Positions 1 to 13,000 are shown, counted from the first letter of the stretch. The stretch is 64,000 nt of DNA from Fragilariopsis cylindrus CCMP1102 (GCA_900095095.1 FMBT01000298.1:496001-560000), one strand, 5' to 3'. Notes: generated from the letters alone by a model not told the origin. Translations and numbers: made by a program.

Positions 1-578
1 AGTAGTGAGTAGAGTAGAAGTGGGATTAAAAAATGGCCTATGAATTTGCCCATTTCACTTTTTTCTTGCGTGCAAGTGATGTTTAATGCAGAAGCCAAAA
101 TGCTCAATCTTACATTATCAAGATTGTTGGCATCATCATCTTATTTCGATGTTGCTATAGTCATCTTTGATTGAAATAAAGAAGTGTGTATGTTTATGTA
201 CCCATTGTCTGTCTTAGATCAGAGTAAGGGATAGAGTATGTTATTGATTACATTGGGCATGATAAACTGAGACAGCTACAACATAGTCAGAGAATGTAAA
301 TTTAAAAAATTATATTATCAAAAAAATATGGGAAGATGACTGCGGTCTGTCCATCCTTCAACACGCGTAATAACAGTCTTACAAGTTTATCATTTTTTTT
401 AATCAAAACTGAAAACATCCGTGATGTGTTTTCTTCGATCCTCAATGCATGTCATCACATTTTTACTGTAGAACTAGCCCACAGTAGCTAATTGAAGTGA
501 TATTTATTTTTGCATTCCATATACGCCCAATGAAATAATGCCTTCACCTAGACTCATTGTAATGGGCAGGTAGCTGAT
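1..578. other. Intergenic, upstream of the PPR gene
   Basis: AT-rich sequence with no convincing reading frame, RNA gene or repeat. It contains the start of the window and presumably the promoter and 5' UTR of the PPR gene. A short TACTGTA-type motif near 465-485 recurs elsewhere in the window. Confidence 0.5.
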
Positions 579-3500
579 ATGAGGAAACTTAAGTTATGGG
601 AGTTACTCTGGATAAGCGAATGCATCGTGCAAGTTCGATCTTTTTTTCTTCCATCAAGTAAAATACGTTACATATACAAGTATCACCAACGTCCAATAAT
701 ATCTAATCTTGCGCAAATTGATGAATTTGACACTATTGATAACGATGGAGACGACGAGGAAATCTCCATGACTACCAGTAATAATAATGAGAATTTCCAG
801 TCAAGCAACAATAAATTTGAGCGTAATGAACGGTGGTTGGAAGATGCTACCGAAAGATTCGTTGATGTGCCACTGGGAGATCTTACAGAAGATGACGGTA
901 GAACTGTTATTGGTCTCATGGTTGCATGGTCGCGAAGAAGATCAACAGATGCAGCAATGATAGTAGAACAACTTTTGAAGCGTATTGTAGACGAAATGCA
1001 AGCGGGGAATAAAGAAGTTCATGTGTCAACAAGAATGTATTCAATTGCCATTAAAGCTTGGGGTAAATGTGGAAACGTTGGTGGTGCCGAAAGGGCAGGG
1101 TCGATACATGAAGCTATGGTACAATCTTACGAAGAAACAAAAAATATATCCATAAGACCCACCACCAAAAGCTACAATACGCTTCTCCTCGCATGGTCTA
1201 AAAGTAAGAATCGATCAGCACTGCGTGCCATAGAGAAAATTCTCCGAGACATGTTAATTGATTTGGAATCTAGTACTGTTCGGCCAGACGCTAGGACATT
1301 TAGTACTATACTGGATTTTTATGCACGAAAAGGAAGCGCCGAATCTGTGAGTAAAGCTGAAACACTTATCAAATCAATGCGAGGGCTTGGAATTAAAAAA
1401 AATAGTCAAGTTTACTCAGCCTTGCAGGTTCTGTATCTAAATTCGGGTCGAAAGGATGCACCGGAAAAGACGATGACTGTGCTACAGGAGATGATGTCTT
1501 TAGATTCTCAAGGCGACGTTATTGCTCCACCTGACATTGGAAATTATAACAATGTGTTATGCGCATATAGCCGCAATCCGACGGAGAAATCTGCTTTGCG
1601 GGCTTTTGACATGCTTAACCGAATAGAAACGCCATTAGAAAAGGGTGGCTACGACATCGAGCCAGATCGATTGAGTTATTTCCTTGCTATATTGACGTGC
1701 TCCCGTTGTCCAAATCATACATTGGGGGTAAACCAGGCAGAACCACTTCTTAGACGAATGGAAAAACGATCAAAAGCAGAAAAGAAAAGACGCATAGAAT
1801 TATCTATCTCCGCCCCTCCATTGGTTTATTTGGATATTGAATGTTTCAATGTTGTTTTGACTGCTATTCAAAAAAGTTACTCGATTGATGCAGTCGATCG
1901 CATATTCAATATCATATCACGAATGGAGGAATATGCCGAAAATGGACTAGAACATTTGAGACCTAACACGCGGTCGATGAACACGGCATTAAATGCATTA
2001 TCTCGTTCGAAAGCGATTGATGCGGTAGATAGAGCTGAGGAAATACTGGAACGGATGTTTCAATTGCATATCGGTGGAACATCATTTATTAAACCCGACG
2101 CATTTAGTTACACAGCAATTTTACGATCCTACCAAAGACTTCGTACTCCCGAAGCTGCTCAAAGAGCACATGATATCCTTTCACACATGGAGGAATTATA
2201 CGAAACGAAAATTCTAGACGAACCACCAGATGTTGTACACTATACAATTGTCTGCTCGGCATGGACTTTATCGGGATCGAAGAATGGATCTCAAAAATGT
2301 ATAGAAATCCTTTCTCGGATGAAAGCAAAAGACGAGGAAGGTTGGCCGAAAGTCAAACCAAACATCAGAACGTACAATGCTGTTTTAGGTGAGTAATCAA
2401 TTTAACACATGAATTTCTAACGAAAAGGCGTGACAGTTTAAAACTAACAGTTCCTCCTTTTTTTGTACAACTATTGATCTACTTCTCTAGATTCTCTTTC
2501 TCGTTCGCATGAAGCAGATAAGGCTGAAGAGTTGCTGTATCACATGCTTTCCCTTGCAAAAAATGGTGACAATAACGCAAGACCTGATACTTTTTCTTTT
2601 GATGCCGTCATCAATGCCTTTATACATAGCAAGTTGAAAGATGCAGGTAAAAGAGCAGAATCTGTTCTGGAGAGAGGATTGGAATTTGCAGAAGAGGATG
2701 GGGGAGATATGCTAGAAATCAAATCATTTACCTCCATCCTCGGTTATTATAGTCAACAAACCAACGTAGTAGATTCTCCCTATCGAGCACAATATATACT
2801 GACTCGACTCATTGAGTTGTTCAAAAACGGAAATGCTCAATTATCTCCGCATGTGAGTTGCTTTACAAACGTTATGGAAGCTTATGCAGCACAGCGCCAT
2901 CATGATGGTGGAGAGTGTTCCGAAGAGTTATTACGAAGTATGATCAAATTGCAGAGAAAATACAATGCCAGACATCTCGAAGTAAACACCGGCGTTATGA
3001 ACTGCGTATTGAATACTTGGGCAGAGTCTCTCGGTAATGACCAAGCAGGGGGTAAAGCAGAACACATACTAGATCTCATGGAAAGAAGCGATACAGTGAA
3101 CAAATTTAAAATGATGCCGAATCATCGAACGTACAACCTAGTTCTTAAGGCAATTTCAAAATCGAGTTTCCCTCCTAACAAAGCCGAAAAAGCTCTTGAC
3201 ATTCTGCACCGAGGGAAGAAACGGTATCTAAATGGCAAGCTTAACGCTCTGCCATCAGAATATACTTATTCTCTTGTCATTCATGCATGTGCATTTTCCG
3301 TGAATGCTGATCCGGACATGAAGATGAAGGCGTTTGAAATTGCCAACGATGTCATGACTGAGCTCATTGACGACGGTACCGAGCCTAGTCCAGCAACATA
3401 TGGCTGGCTCTTTCAAGTTTGTGGTCGACTACGAATTCCCGAGGAATCTATAAAAGACGACATAGAACGTATATTTTCCCGATGTTGCGACAAAGGTCGA

Positions 3501-3731
3501 TTCAGTGAATTTGTTCTGCAAAGCTTGAAGCAAGCTACATCTGATAATCTTTTTACTAATTTGATGACAGAAGTTTTAGAAAATAATGGGGACATTTTTA
3601 GCCAAAAGCGGAGAGCAGACACGAAACAAATAATTAAGCTGTCACATTTGCCCAAGGATTGGTGCCATGATAGCCGTACAGAAACAAAAAAGGAAGAGTC
3701 ATCCAAATCGAAATCAAGACAACGTAATTGA
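579..3731 (+). CDS. Pentatricopeptide repeat (PPR) protein, two exons
   Basis: Encodes about 1,016 residues in two exons, 579-2388 and 2491-3731. The intron 2389-2490 begins GTGAGTAA and ends CTCTAG; joining it restores a PPR motif across the junction (phase 1, aspartate codon split). The protein is built from degenerate 35-residue helical hairpins with the typical 'TYN-x-(V/L)L' and 'A-x-x-A-x-x-(I/L)L-x-x-M' spacing from about residue 100 to 850. PPR proteins bind organellar RNA sequence-specifically in stability, splicing, editing or translation, so an organellar location is likely. The N-terminus is basic and hydrophobic enough for a presequence, but I cannot tell mitochondrion from plastid. 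The C-terminus is a basic, serine/lysine-rich tail. No SMR, DYW or E domain is seen, which fits a P-class protein. Confidence 0.9.
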
Positions 3732-4417
3732 ATTACCAGTTAAAATCTTGACATAGTAAAATTATTTCCAGTAAATCCGACATTTCTACTGCTTATTTTG
3801 TTTAAATCATTACTACGGGTTGTGTTCTACTTACTTAGACCAGTAGCAGGATCGAATTTTGCTTCTTTAAACCGGTGAACATTACAGTAATCCCCATCCA
3901 TATAAATGCTTTTGGCATGAGAAACCTTTGACTACTTGTTTCATCATGCATTGTCGTACTGTAGTGGAGGATAATCGAAACAGGCACAAATTTTCACAAC
4001 TGGCATAAGAATCCGTTTGACTACTTTTTTCATCATGCCAGTCATAGTGGAGGATAATCGAATAGTCACACAAACCTTCACATTTACTTGACCAACACAC
4101 CAAAAAGATATGAAAACAGCAAATATCGGTATGAATTATTAAATGCAAATTTCTTCGCTACTATGAATCATGATTCCTTACAAAGTGGTACAATATCAAT
4201 GAAAAGTTCACGATTGCACACCTTACAGTATTACTAGAGCAACTTAAGAAAGTTTTCTACGTCATTTTTCTTAAAAATATTTATTTAAAAGTGTATTGTT
4301 TTTATTTTTATGGTGCGCTGATCATGATGTGATTTAACTATTAAGACCTTTAGAAGTTTGCATTCATTCATTTTCATCCCTTCAGCCTTTTCTGGTACAG
4401 CTTGTACATTATTTAAT
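3732..4417. other. Intergenic between PPR gene and protease relic
   Basis: Convergent 3' regions of the PPR gene and the minus-strand protease relic. It holds an imperfect two-unit tandem repeat, listed separately. No gene is supported. Confidence 0.5.
3912..4085. repeat. Imperfect tandem duplication, two units of about 87 bp
   Basis: The stretch starting TTGGCATGAGAA near 3912 recurs with mismatches and small gaps from about 4000. Both units share TTTGACTACTT, TTCATCATGC and AGTGGAGGATAATCGAA in the same order. It lies outside genes and no function is apparent. Confidence 0.75.
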
Positions 4418-5767
4418 CTATTTGACCTCAGGGTAGGATGCCATTTTCAAAATAGCACACATTCCGAATTCATTTTCCGATTTGCGTGAAAGTCGGATAA
4501 AGCCGTCTTCGCCCCAGTATCACCCCATGAGTTCTTTACCAAGAAATATGGCTCATTAGTTCTAAATCTGATCCGTATCCAACAGCCAAAACGCCGTGGT
4601 CTAGCTGACCAGCCTTGCCACAGATCATCGTTAATACCCACCCTTGTAGAATTGGAATACGAATTGGTCAGCCTGAATAGCAACAGAAATTGGTTGCATG
4701 GCGAGAGCCGCCACTAAGGCTGTCTTTTTACCAGGTGGAACATCGTAAAAGGTTTCAACAATAGATCCAGGAACATCGGTACAATTCATTGGGTTACACA
4801 CACTACCTTGCTTGGCCGTATATGGATAGTCCTCTTCTGAGCAAAGTCCACCGGTCTTTTCATCGAATTTGAAAGCATTATCCATCAATCCTCCACGACA
4901 TCCTAAATCTTTGTGATCACAGTCCAAAAGATTCTGCTCAGACAGAGCTACTAATTCTCCGTTTTTACGTACTTGGCACCTTCTAATGCACCTGTAGTTG
5001 AAAAGGCCCAGCAACTCCACACGCTCCTTGATTTTACAGGCGTTACTCCACCAAGAGAAATCCAGTTCACGTAATCAGGTAGATCAAAAGGTTCTTGTTG
5101 ATCCAGATCTTCATTTAAGTGACGTGCCGTTTTATTTCAGCTTATCATTGACCAAGTTTTGTGCAGCTTGTTTTGATACCTCAGGACGCTACTGTATTTA
5201 CCCAAACGGAAGTGTTGGGAAAACTCATCACTTGTCATATCAGAAAATTCGTTATGACCCAACGTAAATGTTGGTTTAGGTAATTGATTGTTGTGGGATT
5301 CAATGCGTTCTATATATGTTGTATAAATTTATTTGTTGGTTGGTTGGTCAAATGAGGGTTTGGGTGAATTAAATGCGAGAGAGCGAAAAAAGAGGAGAGA
5401 AATGATTATTGTCATCGAATCGTGAGTGAGTTATACGGAGTCATATTTAAAAAACAAAAAAAACAAACAAAACCAAGTTACTTCGATCGTAACAACGGAT
5501 TGAAAATCGCATCATGATGGACGACCGGGAAGGTAAATATCTCGATGATTACTACGTACCGTGATTGTCCATCCAAATCTCTGAACGTTCTATCTTTTCC
5601 TCTTCGGTCGTGTATTGTTTTGAATGAGTTTCTGTCCAAGTTTGGAATAGAGGAGCGTTTGCTGTCAAAGAAGATACATCGACAGCATCAGTAGCACGTA
5701 AGGATGCACCAGATGCACTACTTGAAAGGCATACCAATAGAAGGGTAAGGGAGCGTGCGAACATCAT
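4418..5767 (-). pseudogene. Papain-family (C1A) cysteine protease, broken
   Basis: Exon 1 (5560-5767) has a signal peptide and the start of an I29 inhibitor prodomain with the ERFNIN-like pattern. The intron 5310-5559 begins GTACGTAG and ends ATATAG. Exon 2 continues with the prodomain GHNEFSDMT motif, the catalytic SCWAFSTTGA segment, the SEQNLLDCD and GCRGG motifs, the active-site His region (LDHGVLAVGYG) and the Asn region (VKNSWGD), ending at a TAG at 4418-4420. The parts lie in different frames: I count at least five single-base losses plus an in-frame TGA just before the mature domain. As written it cannot give an active lysosomal or secreted cathepsin-L-like protease. Either the gene is dead or the consensus has errors; the in-frame stop favours decay more than in the other frameshifted genes of the window. 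Confidence 0.8.
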
Positions 5768-6352
5768 CGTGGAATAAAATCTTATACCTTTTTTTTTGTT
5801 GAATATTAATACTTTGAATTACTATTTATGAACAATTAGTCACTTCTCGTCGTTGGATTTGTTTTTGAGATATATTTAATTTCTTTCACTTGTCGTGTCG
5901 CGGTAACCGGTAGCGATGATGTGATGTCAAGCCAAAAAGAACTAATTCTCTTCATCTTCACAAGTAAGTAAGGTTGAAAGAGAACGAAAAGGAAGAATTC
6001 TGCATCAGTGAGTGCGCGCTAAGTGAGTCGTTCCAATTGTTTTCGTTTGGCCTTTTCGCCGTGACTCATATTTCCTCTTCATACATACATACCGTACTGT
6101 ACATACATACAGTACAAACTGTATGTATACGGGAAACGTATGAAGTACGGACGGCCAATCATTCACACTTATTTTTTGTTCGATCAACGATGTGAACATG
6201 TATTTTTTCGACTTCGAACAAATATTTTAAAACAATGAATGTTGATGGTTGAACATTGATGTGGCCAGTAGATTGAAAGATACCCAATTGTTGTACGTAC
6301 AATAGATTCCTGGACGAAAAATTTAAAGATCAGCTGTCTACTACGAGTTAAA
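5768..6352. other. Intergenic with a perfect 8-bp hairpin
   Basis: Region between divergent genes (protease relic on minus, acidic protein on plus). At 6094-6115 an 8-bp perfect inverted repeat GTACTGTA/TACAGTAC flanks a 6-nt loop, embedded in CATA-rich sequence. It could form a cruciform or bind a dimeric factor; no further support. Small ORFs here look random. Confidence 0.45.
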
Positions 6353-7081
6353 TTGAATTGGATTGGATCGAATTATATGATGTGGAAACCAGGAAGTTCT
6401 AAACCGATGAAAGGCTTGGATTCGTCGGCATTGACGCCAAATAAGTCACTTTCAACAACCACAGAAGGAGGAGGAACAACTCCATCGTCATCATCATCAG
6501 CTGACAAGAAACGTTTATCGGGATCTACAATGAATATGAGATTTATGAAACGGAGAAAGGATGCTACGATCAGTAATATTTTTAAAACAAAGGAAAATAA
6601 AGAAAAACGAAAATCTGATGCTGCTGGTGCTGATGCCTCCGACAACCAAGATAGTAATAAGAATAATGATTCTTCAGTATTTCAACAACTACAGCACGAA
6701 GAAGAAAAGGTAGTCGATATGGATGTTGATGATAATAATGACAACAACGATGATGATCATGATTCTACTAGTTCATCGTTGGATGATGAAAACTTTTACG
6801 GACAAGCGACCTCAGTGGATATGTTTGGTATGGAAGCAGCAATAATAGGAAGAAGATCATTTCGTGGATTTAATCCTGCAGTTGAAAGAATATGGAAAGA
6901 TTCCAAAGCATGTCTAACAGAAAATTCTTCTTCTTCAGATATTGGTAATAATAATCATAAATTGTCAGATGAAGAATTACTTTTAAGATATAAAGATAGT
7001 GCTAATACAAGTGGGGCTGATAGTGGAGGAAGAATTGCAGTTGGTAATCTAGACAAAAAGAAAAAGAAAAAACGACGGTAA
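6353..7081 (+). CDS. Unknown acidic, low-complexity protein with C-terminal basic tail
   Basis: A 242-residue single-exon frame. It has a basic block near residues 50-90, an Asp/Asn-rich acidic stretch near 120-150, a more conserved-looking segment around residues 170-185 (RSFRGFNPAVERIW) and a run of Lys ending in two Arg that resembles a nuclear localisation signal. I do not recognise the family. The start is the first ATG of the frame; the methionines at residues 9 and 10 are equally possible. Coding is supported by frame length and biased composition only, so low-complexity coincidence cannot be excluded. Confidence 0.6.
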   Translation: MNWIGSNYMMWKPGSSKPMKGLDSSALTPNKSLSTTTEGGGTTPSSSSSADKKRLSGSTMNMRFMKRRKDATISNIFKTKENKEKRKSDAAGADASDNQDSNKNNDSSVFQQLQHEEEKVVDMDVDDNNDNNDDDHDSTSSSLDDENFYGQATSVDMFGMEAAIIGRRSFRGFNPAVERIWKDSKACLTENSSSSDIGNNNHKLSDEELLLRYKDSANTSGADSGGRIAVGNLDKKKKKKRR

Positions 7082-7320
7082 AATAAATACTACTATTTAC
7101 TAATATTAACTTATTTGCATCGATAATCTTTTCAGTATGTATACCCTTTATCGCAGTTAATAATACGAGTACATATCCTGATCTCATTTAATAGTACCAA
7201 CTACGACGAATAAAACACAAGTAATTATAAGAAAGAAAGAAGGAAAAAAAAAGAAAATTGTATTTACAAAAATTGTATTCTATAATTAAATATCGATGAA
7301 ATTTCAGATCAATTTCAGTC

Positions 7321-8640
7321 TTACTTCCAATGTTTCCAAGTACCTGCTTCACCTACGCCACCGACGTCCCAGTACCAATCTTTTTCTTTATTATCAGGTA
7401 ATTCTTCTTCTGATATTATACCAAGACTACATAGTTTCTTTATTGTAGTTTCGGTATTGATGTGATGTATAAATATACCACCAGCATCTACCCAATTTTT
7501 CTTTAATGCAATTCGATCATCAATTAAAATTCTATTATTTATACAATCATTGAATACAATGTGTGTGTGTGTGTGCAAAAAAAAATGGAAAGGTAGACGT
7601 TAGATTAATTAATTCGTGTACCATCATAGTACGATTAGATACATATCATATGAAATATTCAATACGGCATATGAAGTAATATGTACTTACGATCCAGTCC
7701 TACATTCTTTGTATTTATTATTACTCCAACATGTAATAACATTAGTCATATCGTCTCTTGGAACATTCCCATTAACACTTAAATGATCATCAGTCCATGA
7801 TTGTGAACATCCATGATCGTTATCGTCCCAAGCGTAACTGTCGTCATTGTTGTTATTATTAACATTATTCTCTATTGCCGGCAACCCAACATCTACGCCT
7901 AGTATAGGTATCTCTAATCCATCTGCTGCCATATCAACATGATGCACAATTTGTTCATCTAGTCCTAATTCTCTTTTACACCAATTAAATTTATCTATTC
8001 GTGATGATTCTATATCAGGTACACCTGTTAATATATCAGGATTTAAATGCTTAATTGTATTCCATAATCGACGCCCGTCCATCGTCCATTCTAATTTATC
8101 AAACCAATTTGGTACCTGGGATATACTATCCCACATTGTACGTTTATCTAAATTCGAACTACCCGTATTTAATAATGTTTGGACACCCTTTTCAAAATTA
8201 ACAAGACAACCATCTAAATCACAATAAATTTTATACTTTGTGGAAGAGGAAGTGGTGGCGGATGATGCAGCGACGACTGTAGCAGACGACAATGATGACA
8301 TTAACTTGGTACTCGCAGAAGATGTGCTGCTAGTTGAATTAGTGCCGTGTTGTTGCTGTTGTTGCTCATACTTATTATTATTATGCTGCTTATTCTTGTT
8401 ATTTTGTTCAAAAAATAATCTGGTTGAACATGACTTCGTAGCTGTTGTTTTTATTACGAAGGCAGTAGTCACAGTATTTGCGAATGACGATGAAGTAGTA
8501 GTAGTAACAACAACAACAATGACCGTGTAATACTTCAGAAGTGTTAATATTGGTAGTATCATTCTTATTCTCATTCTCACAGGTCGAATTGGGAAGTGTA
8601 TTTCTCTCCTAGCGAACGAATGCCCTTCTCTCCTTCTCAA
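7321..8640 (-). CDS. HAD-superfamily phosphatase, 5'-nucleotidase (NT5C)-like, two exons
   Basis: Exons 7691-8640 and 7321-7531; the intron 7532-7690 starts GTAAGTAC and ends AATAATAG. The join gives a GSILIDDR motif across the junction and a protein of about 386 residues. HAD motif I (DLDGCLVNF) is at about residues 141-149, with aspartate nucleophile and general acid both present. A Trp-rich cap region follows, the TG motif II is at 'ILTGVP', and the C-terminal IDD supplies the metal-binding acidic pair. This matches the family that includes deoxynucleotidases, though substrate cannot be read from sequence. The N-terminus has a hydrophobic segment near residues 28-46 and a TTAF motif near 58-61 before a Gln/Asn/Ser-rich linker, suggesting secretory or plastid import. 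Translation may start at the methionine near residue 23 or 27. Confidence 0.8.
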
Positions 8641-10017
8641 CCCTGCACTGCTTTATCCTACTAGGTCCTACTACTATAATTATGTGCTTACGTTGTTTTA
8701 ATAGTAACGAAGCAGAGCAACTTGGAATATGCTTATTTTTGACCGAACGGCGAAACATCGAAAAACATCCATTTCTGTTAATCGGAACACATTGAGCGAA
8801 AATCTGACGGTTGTTCTTGAAAGATAGAAGCAGCAGAAAAGAAGAACTACCATAAACTCTTCCGGAAGTTGAGTTTGTGACGGCGATTTGTCTGAGAAGA
8901 CCACCCGGCGCATTAAAAAAAAAGGGTATGGCAGCACCAAAACAATACAATTTGCATTACAGTAGTATTGTGATTGAATTAAAGTCAGTATTTATTTCTA
9001 TTGCCAGAGCAGTAGAGTAATTATCTTCATCATATTATTGTTTCTACGTGGCGCACTCTTCCAAACAGCAGTTTGAGCGAAGGCCTCAATTGCTTACTTT
9101 CTTTCTATTTGGTTTTAGTAAATTGCCAAGCCTTCATCAACTCTTTGTGTGGGTATTGAGACAATGGAGCATGCTGGATATTCATACTATCATTATTTTG
9201 TGCTATTGGAATTCAACTCTTGTTTCTCCAATATCTTGTTTGACTTCTATATCACAAATTGCAATGGAAAGCAACAAGCATACAATGTTAGTAGACATAA
9301 TTTAGTTGTTTCCTCTCTCCCTTCTCTTGCCTACTTGTTTGAAAATACAACATGTCTACATTTGACCATGCAAAAGGAGAACCAGATCACACCAATATTT
9401 TTTGGGTGGGCGTCCATACATGAATATTACAGATACTAGCTAGCCTACTATTAACATTATGATATTGAATAATCTGTATTAGACTATTATAGTTGTCAGA
9501 CCAAAGACTGAGTGGCTCCTGAAAGATTGGGGTAATGATGTGACCTGTTCCAATTTCGCAAACATCCAAAGGATTATAATATGGTATCAATCCGTACATG
9601 GGGACAAGTTATCTAAGTACTACCTAAATGAACTAGTCCGCTATTTCACTATTTATTTGTAAATCAATCCTATTGAATACTCATACTGATAGCTACTAAA
9701 TAGCTAGTTAGAGCATTATGCAAGATGTTAAATGTGAATAATTTGGATTTTCCTACTAAACTTATGGTATGTATATTTCGTATGGGGCAGCAGCATTGCA
9801 TCATTCGTTGTATACACCCGTTTGTATGTGGATATGTGATCTTTGTCTACAAATGGATTGTTTCATTCGGAGAAAAATATCTTCCTTGATCCAAAGTAAT
9901 ATAATATATAAATATATCGTGAGAAAGGTGCATTTTTGTTGTTGTTGCGATATGTATGTGATATTGGACGGGGTGTTGTCGCAAAACGGAATATATATTC
10001 GTTCAGTTTAATTTAAT
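8641..10017. other. Long intergenic stretch
   Basis: About 1.4 kb with only short, unsupported frames on both strands. The part next to 8640 should include the 5' UTR and promoter of the nucleotidase-like gene; the part next to 10017 is the 3' flank of the helicase gene. I see no RNA gene, transposon or clear repeat. Confidence 0.5.
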
Positions 10018-13000
10018 TCAAGACTCGTCATCATCGTCGACAATAAAATCCTTCAAATCAGCTCCATCATCATCATCATCATCGTACGCTCCTTCCCACT
10101 TCAAATTGTCGCAATCCATTTGAAACAAATCTTTCATGGCAGTGATCTACACAGAAGAAAACGCATAGAAACAAGGGACGCGATGTTAGAGTAATGAAAA
10201 ACGATCAAACGAATCAATCAATAGATATGTTAAATACAAAATGATAATACATTAATAGCTGGTAAAATGAGCTACTAGTAGAGACTGTTTATCACTTACT
10301 CTAGCTTTGCTACGATCATTCTTCTTGAGTTTTTCCAAGCTACCCTTTCCGAGTGCTTGTTTCGCATCCTGGACGTTGAGGAAACGTTCTTCGATGGAAT
10401 TTTTCATGATGAAACGCAGAGCACGAACATCACGTTTCTGACCGATTCGGTGTACCCGATCCATAGCCTGATTCTCTTTTTTGTTTTGATTTTAAACGTA
10501 TAGAAAAGAAACCAAAAGAGAATATCATACATAAGTTACAATTGTAGAGATATTATTTATTTGTCACACAACAAAGGCATCAGCAACAATACAATATATT
10601 CAATATATGTATGACAACATACCTGCGGCAACGTTCCTATAAGGAAGAGATTAAGGGTTTATTTGAGAGGTGTGGCATCGATAACAGTAAAAATATAAAA
10701 AACATATACACATACACATACACACAGTATTAGACTCGACGACGTAGAAAAACTTACCACCATGTATCCATCATGTAGACATGGTTGGCACGAGTAAGGG
10801 TGATTCCAGTTCCACATGCTGTCAACGAACAGAGAAGAAATCGTGGACCAGTGTCCTTAGCAAAGTTTGCCATGGACTCAATTCGATCCTCCATATTCAT
10901 CTTGCCATTTAGACGACCGAATGAATGATTTTCATATTCAAGTTCCTCCGCGATGATGTCAAGGTATTTCGTCCATTGACTAAAAATAACTCCTTTCTCT
11001 CCATCCTTCATTTGAGAAATTGCGTCCATTAATGCCTGAATCTTAGGAGATCGACCAAACTTTACTTCCTCCTCCTCTTCTTCTTGAAGAGGAATCACGG
11101 AACCGTCATCGTCATAACCATTTTCGTCGTCATCATCGGATCCGACGCTGCCGTTTAATTTTATAGCAAACGCTTTTTCGCTTGCAGCTTTCAAGGTCTT
11201 CACAATCTTGTCATACAAAGCTTCTCCATCTTCACCACTCATAGCTTCAACATTTGCATCTTTCATATCGTCCCAGATACTTTCAATTTCATCCCTGAAA
11301 TATTTTGGAACGAGCGCACAAGACGCACATGCTTGCCGAACTCGCAAAACTAATCCGAATAGAAGAAACACTTTCCGTCCAAAACTTTGATTTCCATTTT
11401 GAAGCAATGCTAAGAACGCATTTCTGCAAGTGTGGTACAACATGTCACTGCACATCTTGTGGGGATCTTATCGGGGAAATCAACTCGACGAATCTCGACA
11501 GTCTTCTTTTTCAATGAGATCTCGCGTTTGACTTCATTTTTTGTCCTCCGAATAGCAAGTGCGGACATCACCACCGGAGCCGAGCCAAACCGATTTCCTT
11601 ACGCTCCTCGATTGGAGCAACAACGACAGAATTAAAGGTTGATATGTCATTAAGAGGGGAAACATTTAGGAAGCTGAGGAAAGAATGGATGTCACGAGGA
11701 TGGTTGACAAACGGTGTGCCGGTAATGCATAGTTTATGCACCGCTTCAATTGCGTTTGTAGATGCAAAATACGCAGTCTTAGAGTTACGGATTGTATGCG
11801 CTTCATCAAGAATAATACGGTGAAAGAGGAGATCGAATATGCACGGTTCTTCTTGTGCATCCACATCCCAATCTTCGTCGTCGCTATCATCATCATCATC
11901 ACTCTCGAACTCAGACTCATCGTCATAGTCGTCATCAGATGCATCATCGTATTCTTTAGCACCGGCTCCACCATTCGCATATGACTTCTTTTCGATGTGG
12001 CGTTTGGGATGTCTGCGACTTCCTCCAGATCCACTATCCTGTCGTCACTATCGTCGTGGCCGCCATGTCATCATCATCGCCGTCCTTCGAATCTTCTTTC
12101 TCTTTCTCTTCCTCTTCTTTTTCGAGCTTCTTTCTCCAGTCTGACGAAAGGGTTTGATAAGAGCAGATGATAATATCTAAATCACCATCCTGAATTTTTT
12201 GTAGTACGGATGATCGATCTTTGCCGGAGTAGATGGCAATTTTAAGATGTCTTCTGTTTGTTCACAAATTTGTCAATTCTAGATAGGTAGGAACATAAGA
12301 CGAAACGAGACAAGACAAGATAATGTTAGGCACAATTGATAACAGATAACAAACCAAGAAACAAAAAAGAAGCGAACTAGCTGTGTGATGAACAATTTTA
12401 TTTGAAATGTACTCACTCAATTTTCCAGTTTGCCAGTACAGAAACAGGGCCGACGATTAATGTGGCTCGTGGATCGGCAGAGCCTTTAGGTGATTTTCTA
12501 TAAGGATAGATCTTGTCACCATTACGGCCGACAGGTGGATTGGCCAAAATCAATCCGATCGATTGTAGCGTCTTTTCCAGAAACGACAGTAGACAGGAGT
12601 GTGAAGAAGAGTTACGTAAGTATAAGAAATGTGTTCCAAAAGTTCCAATGGAATGCAATTAACTACTTACTTTGCCCAGGCCCATATCGTCCGCCAAAAT
12701 CGAGTGAGTCAGCGGTGGAGGGTCGCGGCCTTTGAATACTTTACGGAAAGGGAACAACGATAATACTCAAATCTTCCGTACTTTCTTGATTTATAATAGG
12801 GTGGCACTCCGCTCTGTCCGGATTCCTTGTGCGCCAACCACCGAATTCCATCAATTTGATGTTGATACAATTCAACACCATTATCTGATAAAATTTCAGA
12901 CATGTCAATCTCAGGGACTCCCGACATGCGTTCATTCGACTGTTTCACAAATAATTCATCAAGTTCCTGTTGAATCTATAAAGTAGAAGGAAAAGTAATA

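Noticed and set aside
8240-8530. 96-codon plus-strand frame, and similar ones at 31787-32023 and 13098-13442
   Set aside because: Mirror images of low-complexity Ser/Gln/Asp/Asn codons of genes on the other strand.
8609-8950. 113-codon minus-strand frame just upstream of the nucleotidase gene
   Set aside because: Overlaps the likely 5' UTR, no recognisable domain, poor composition.
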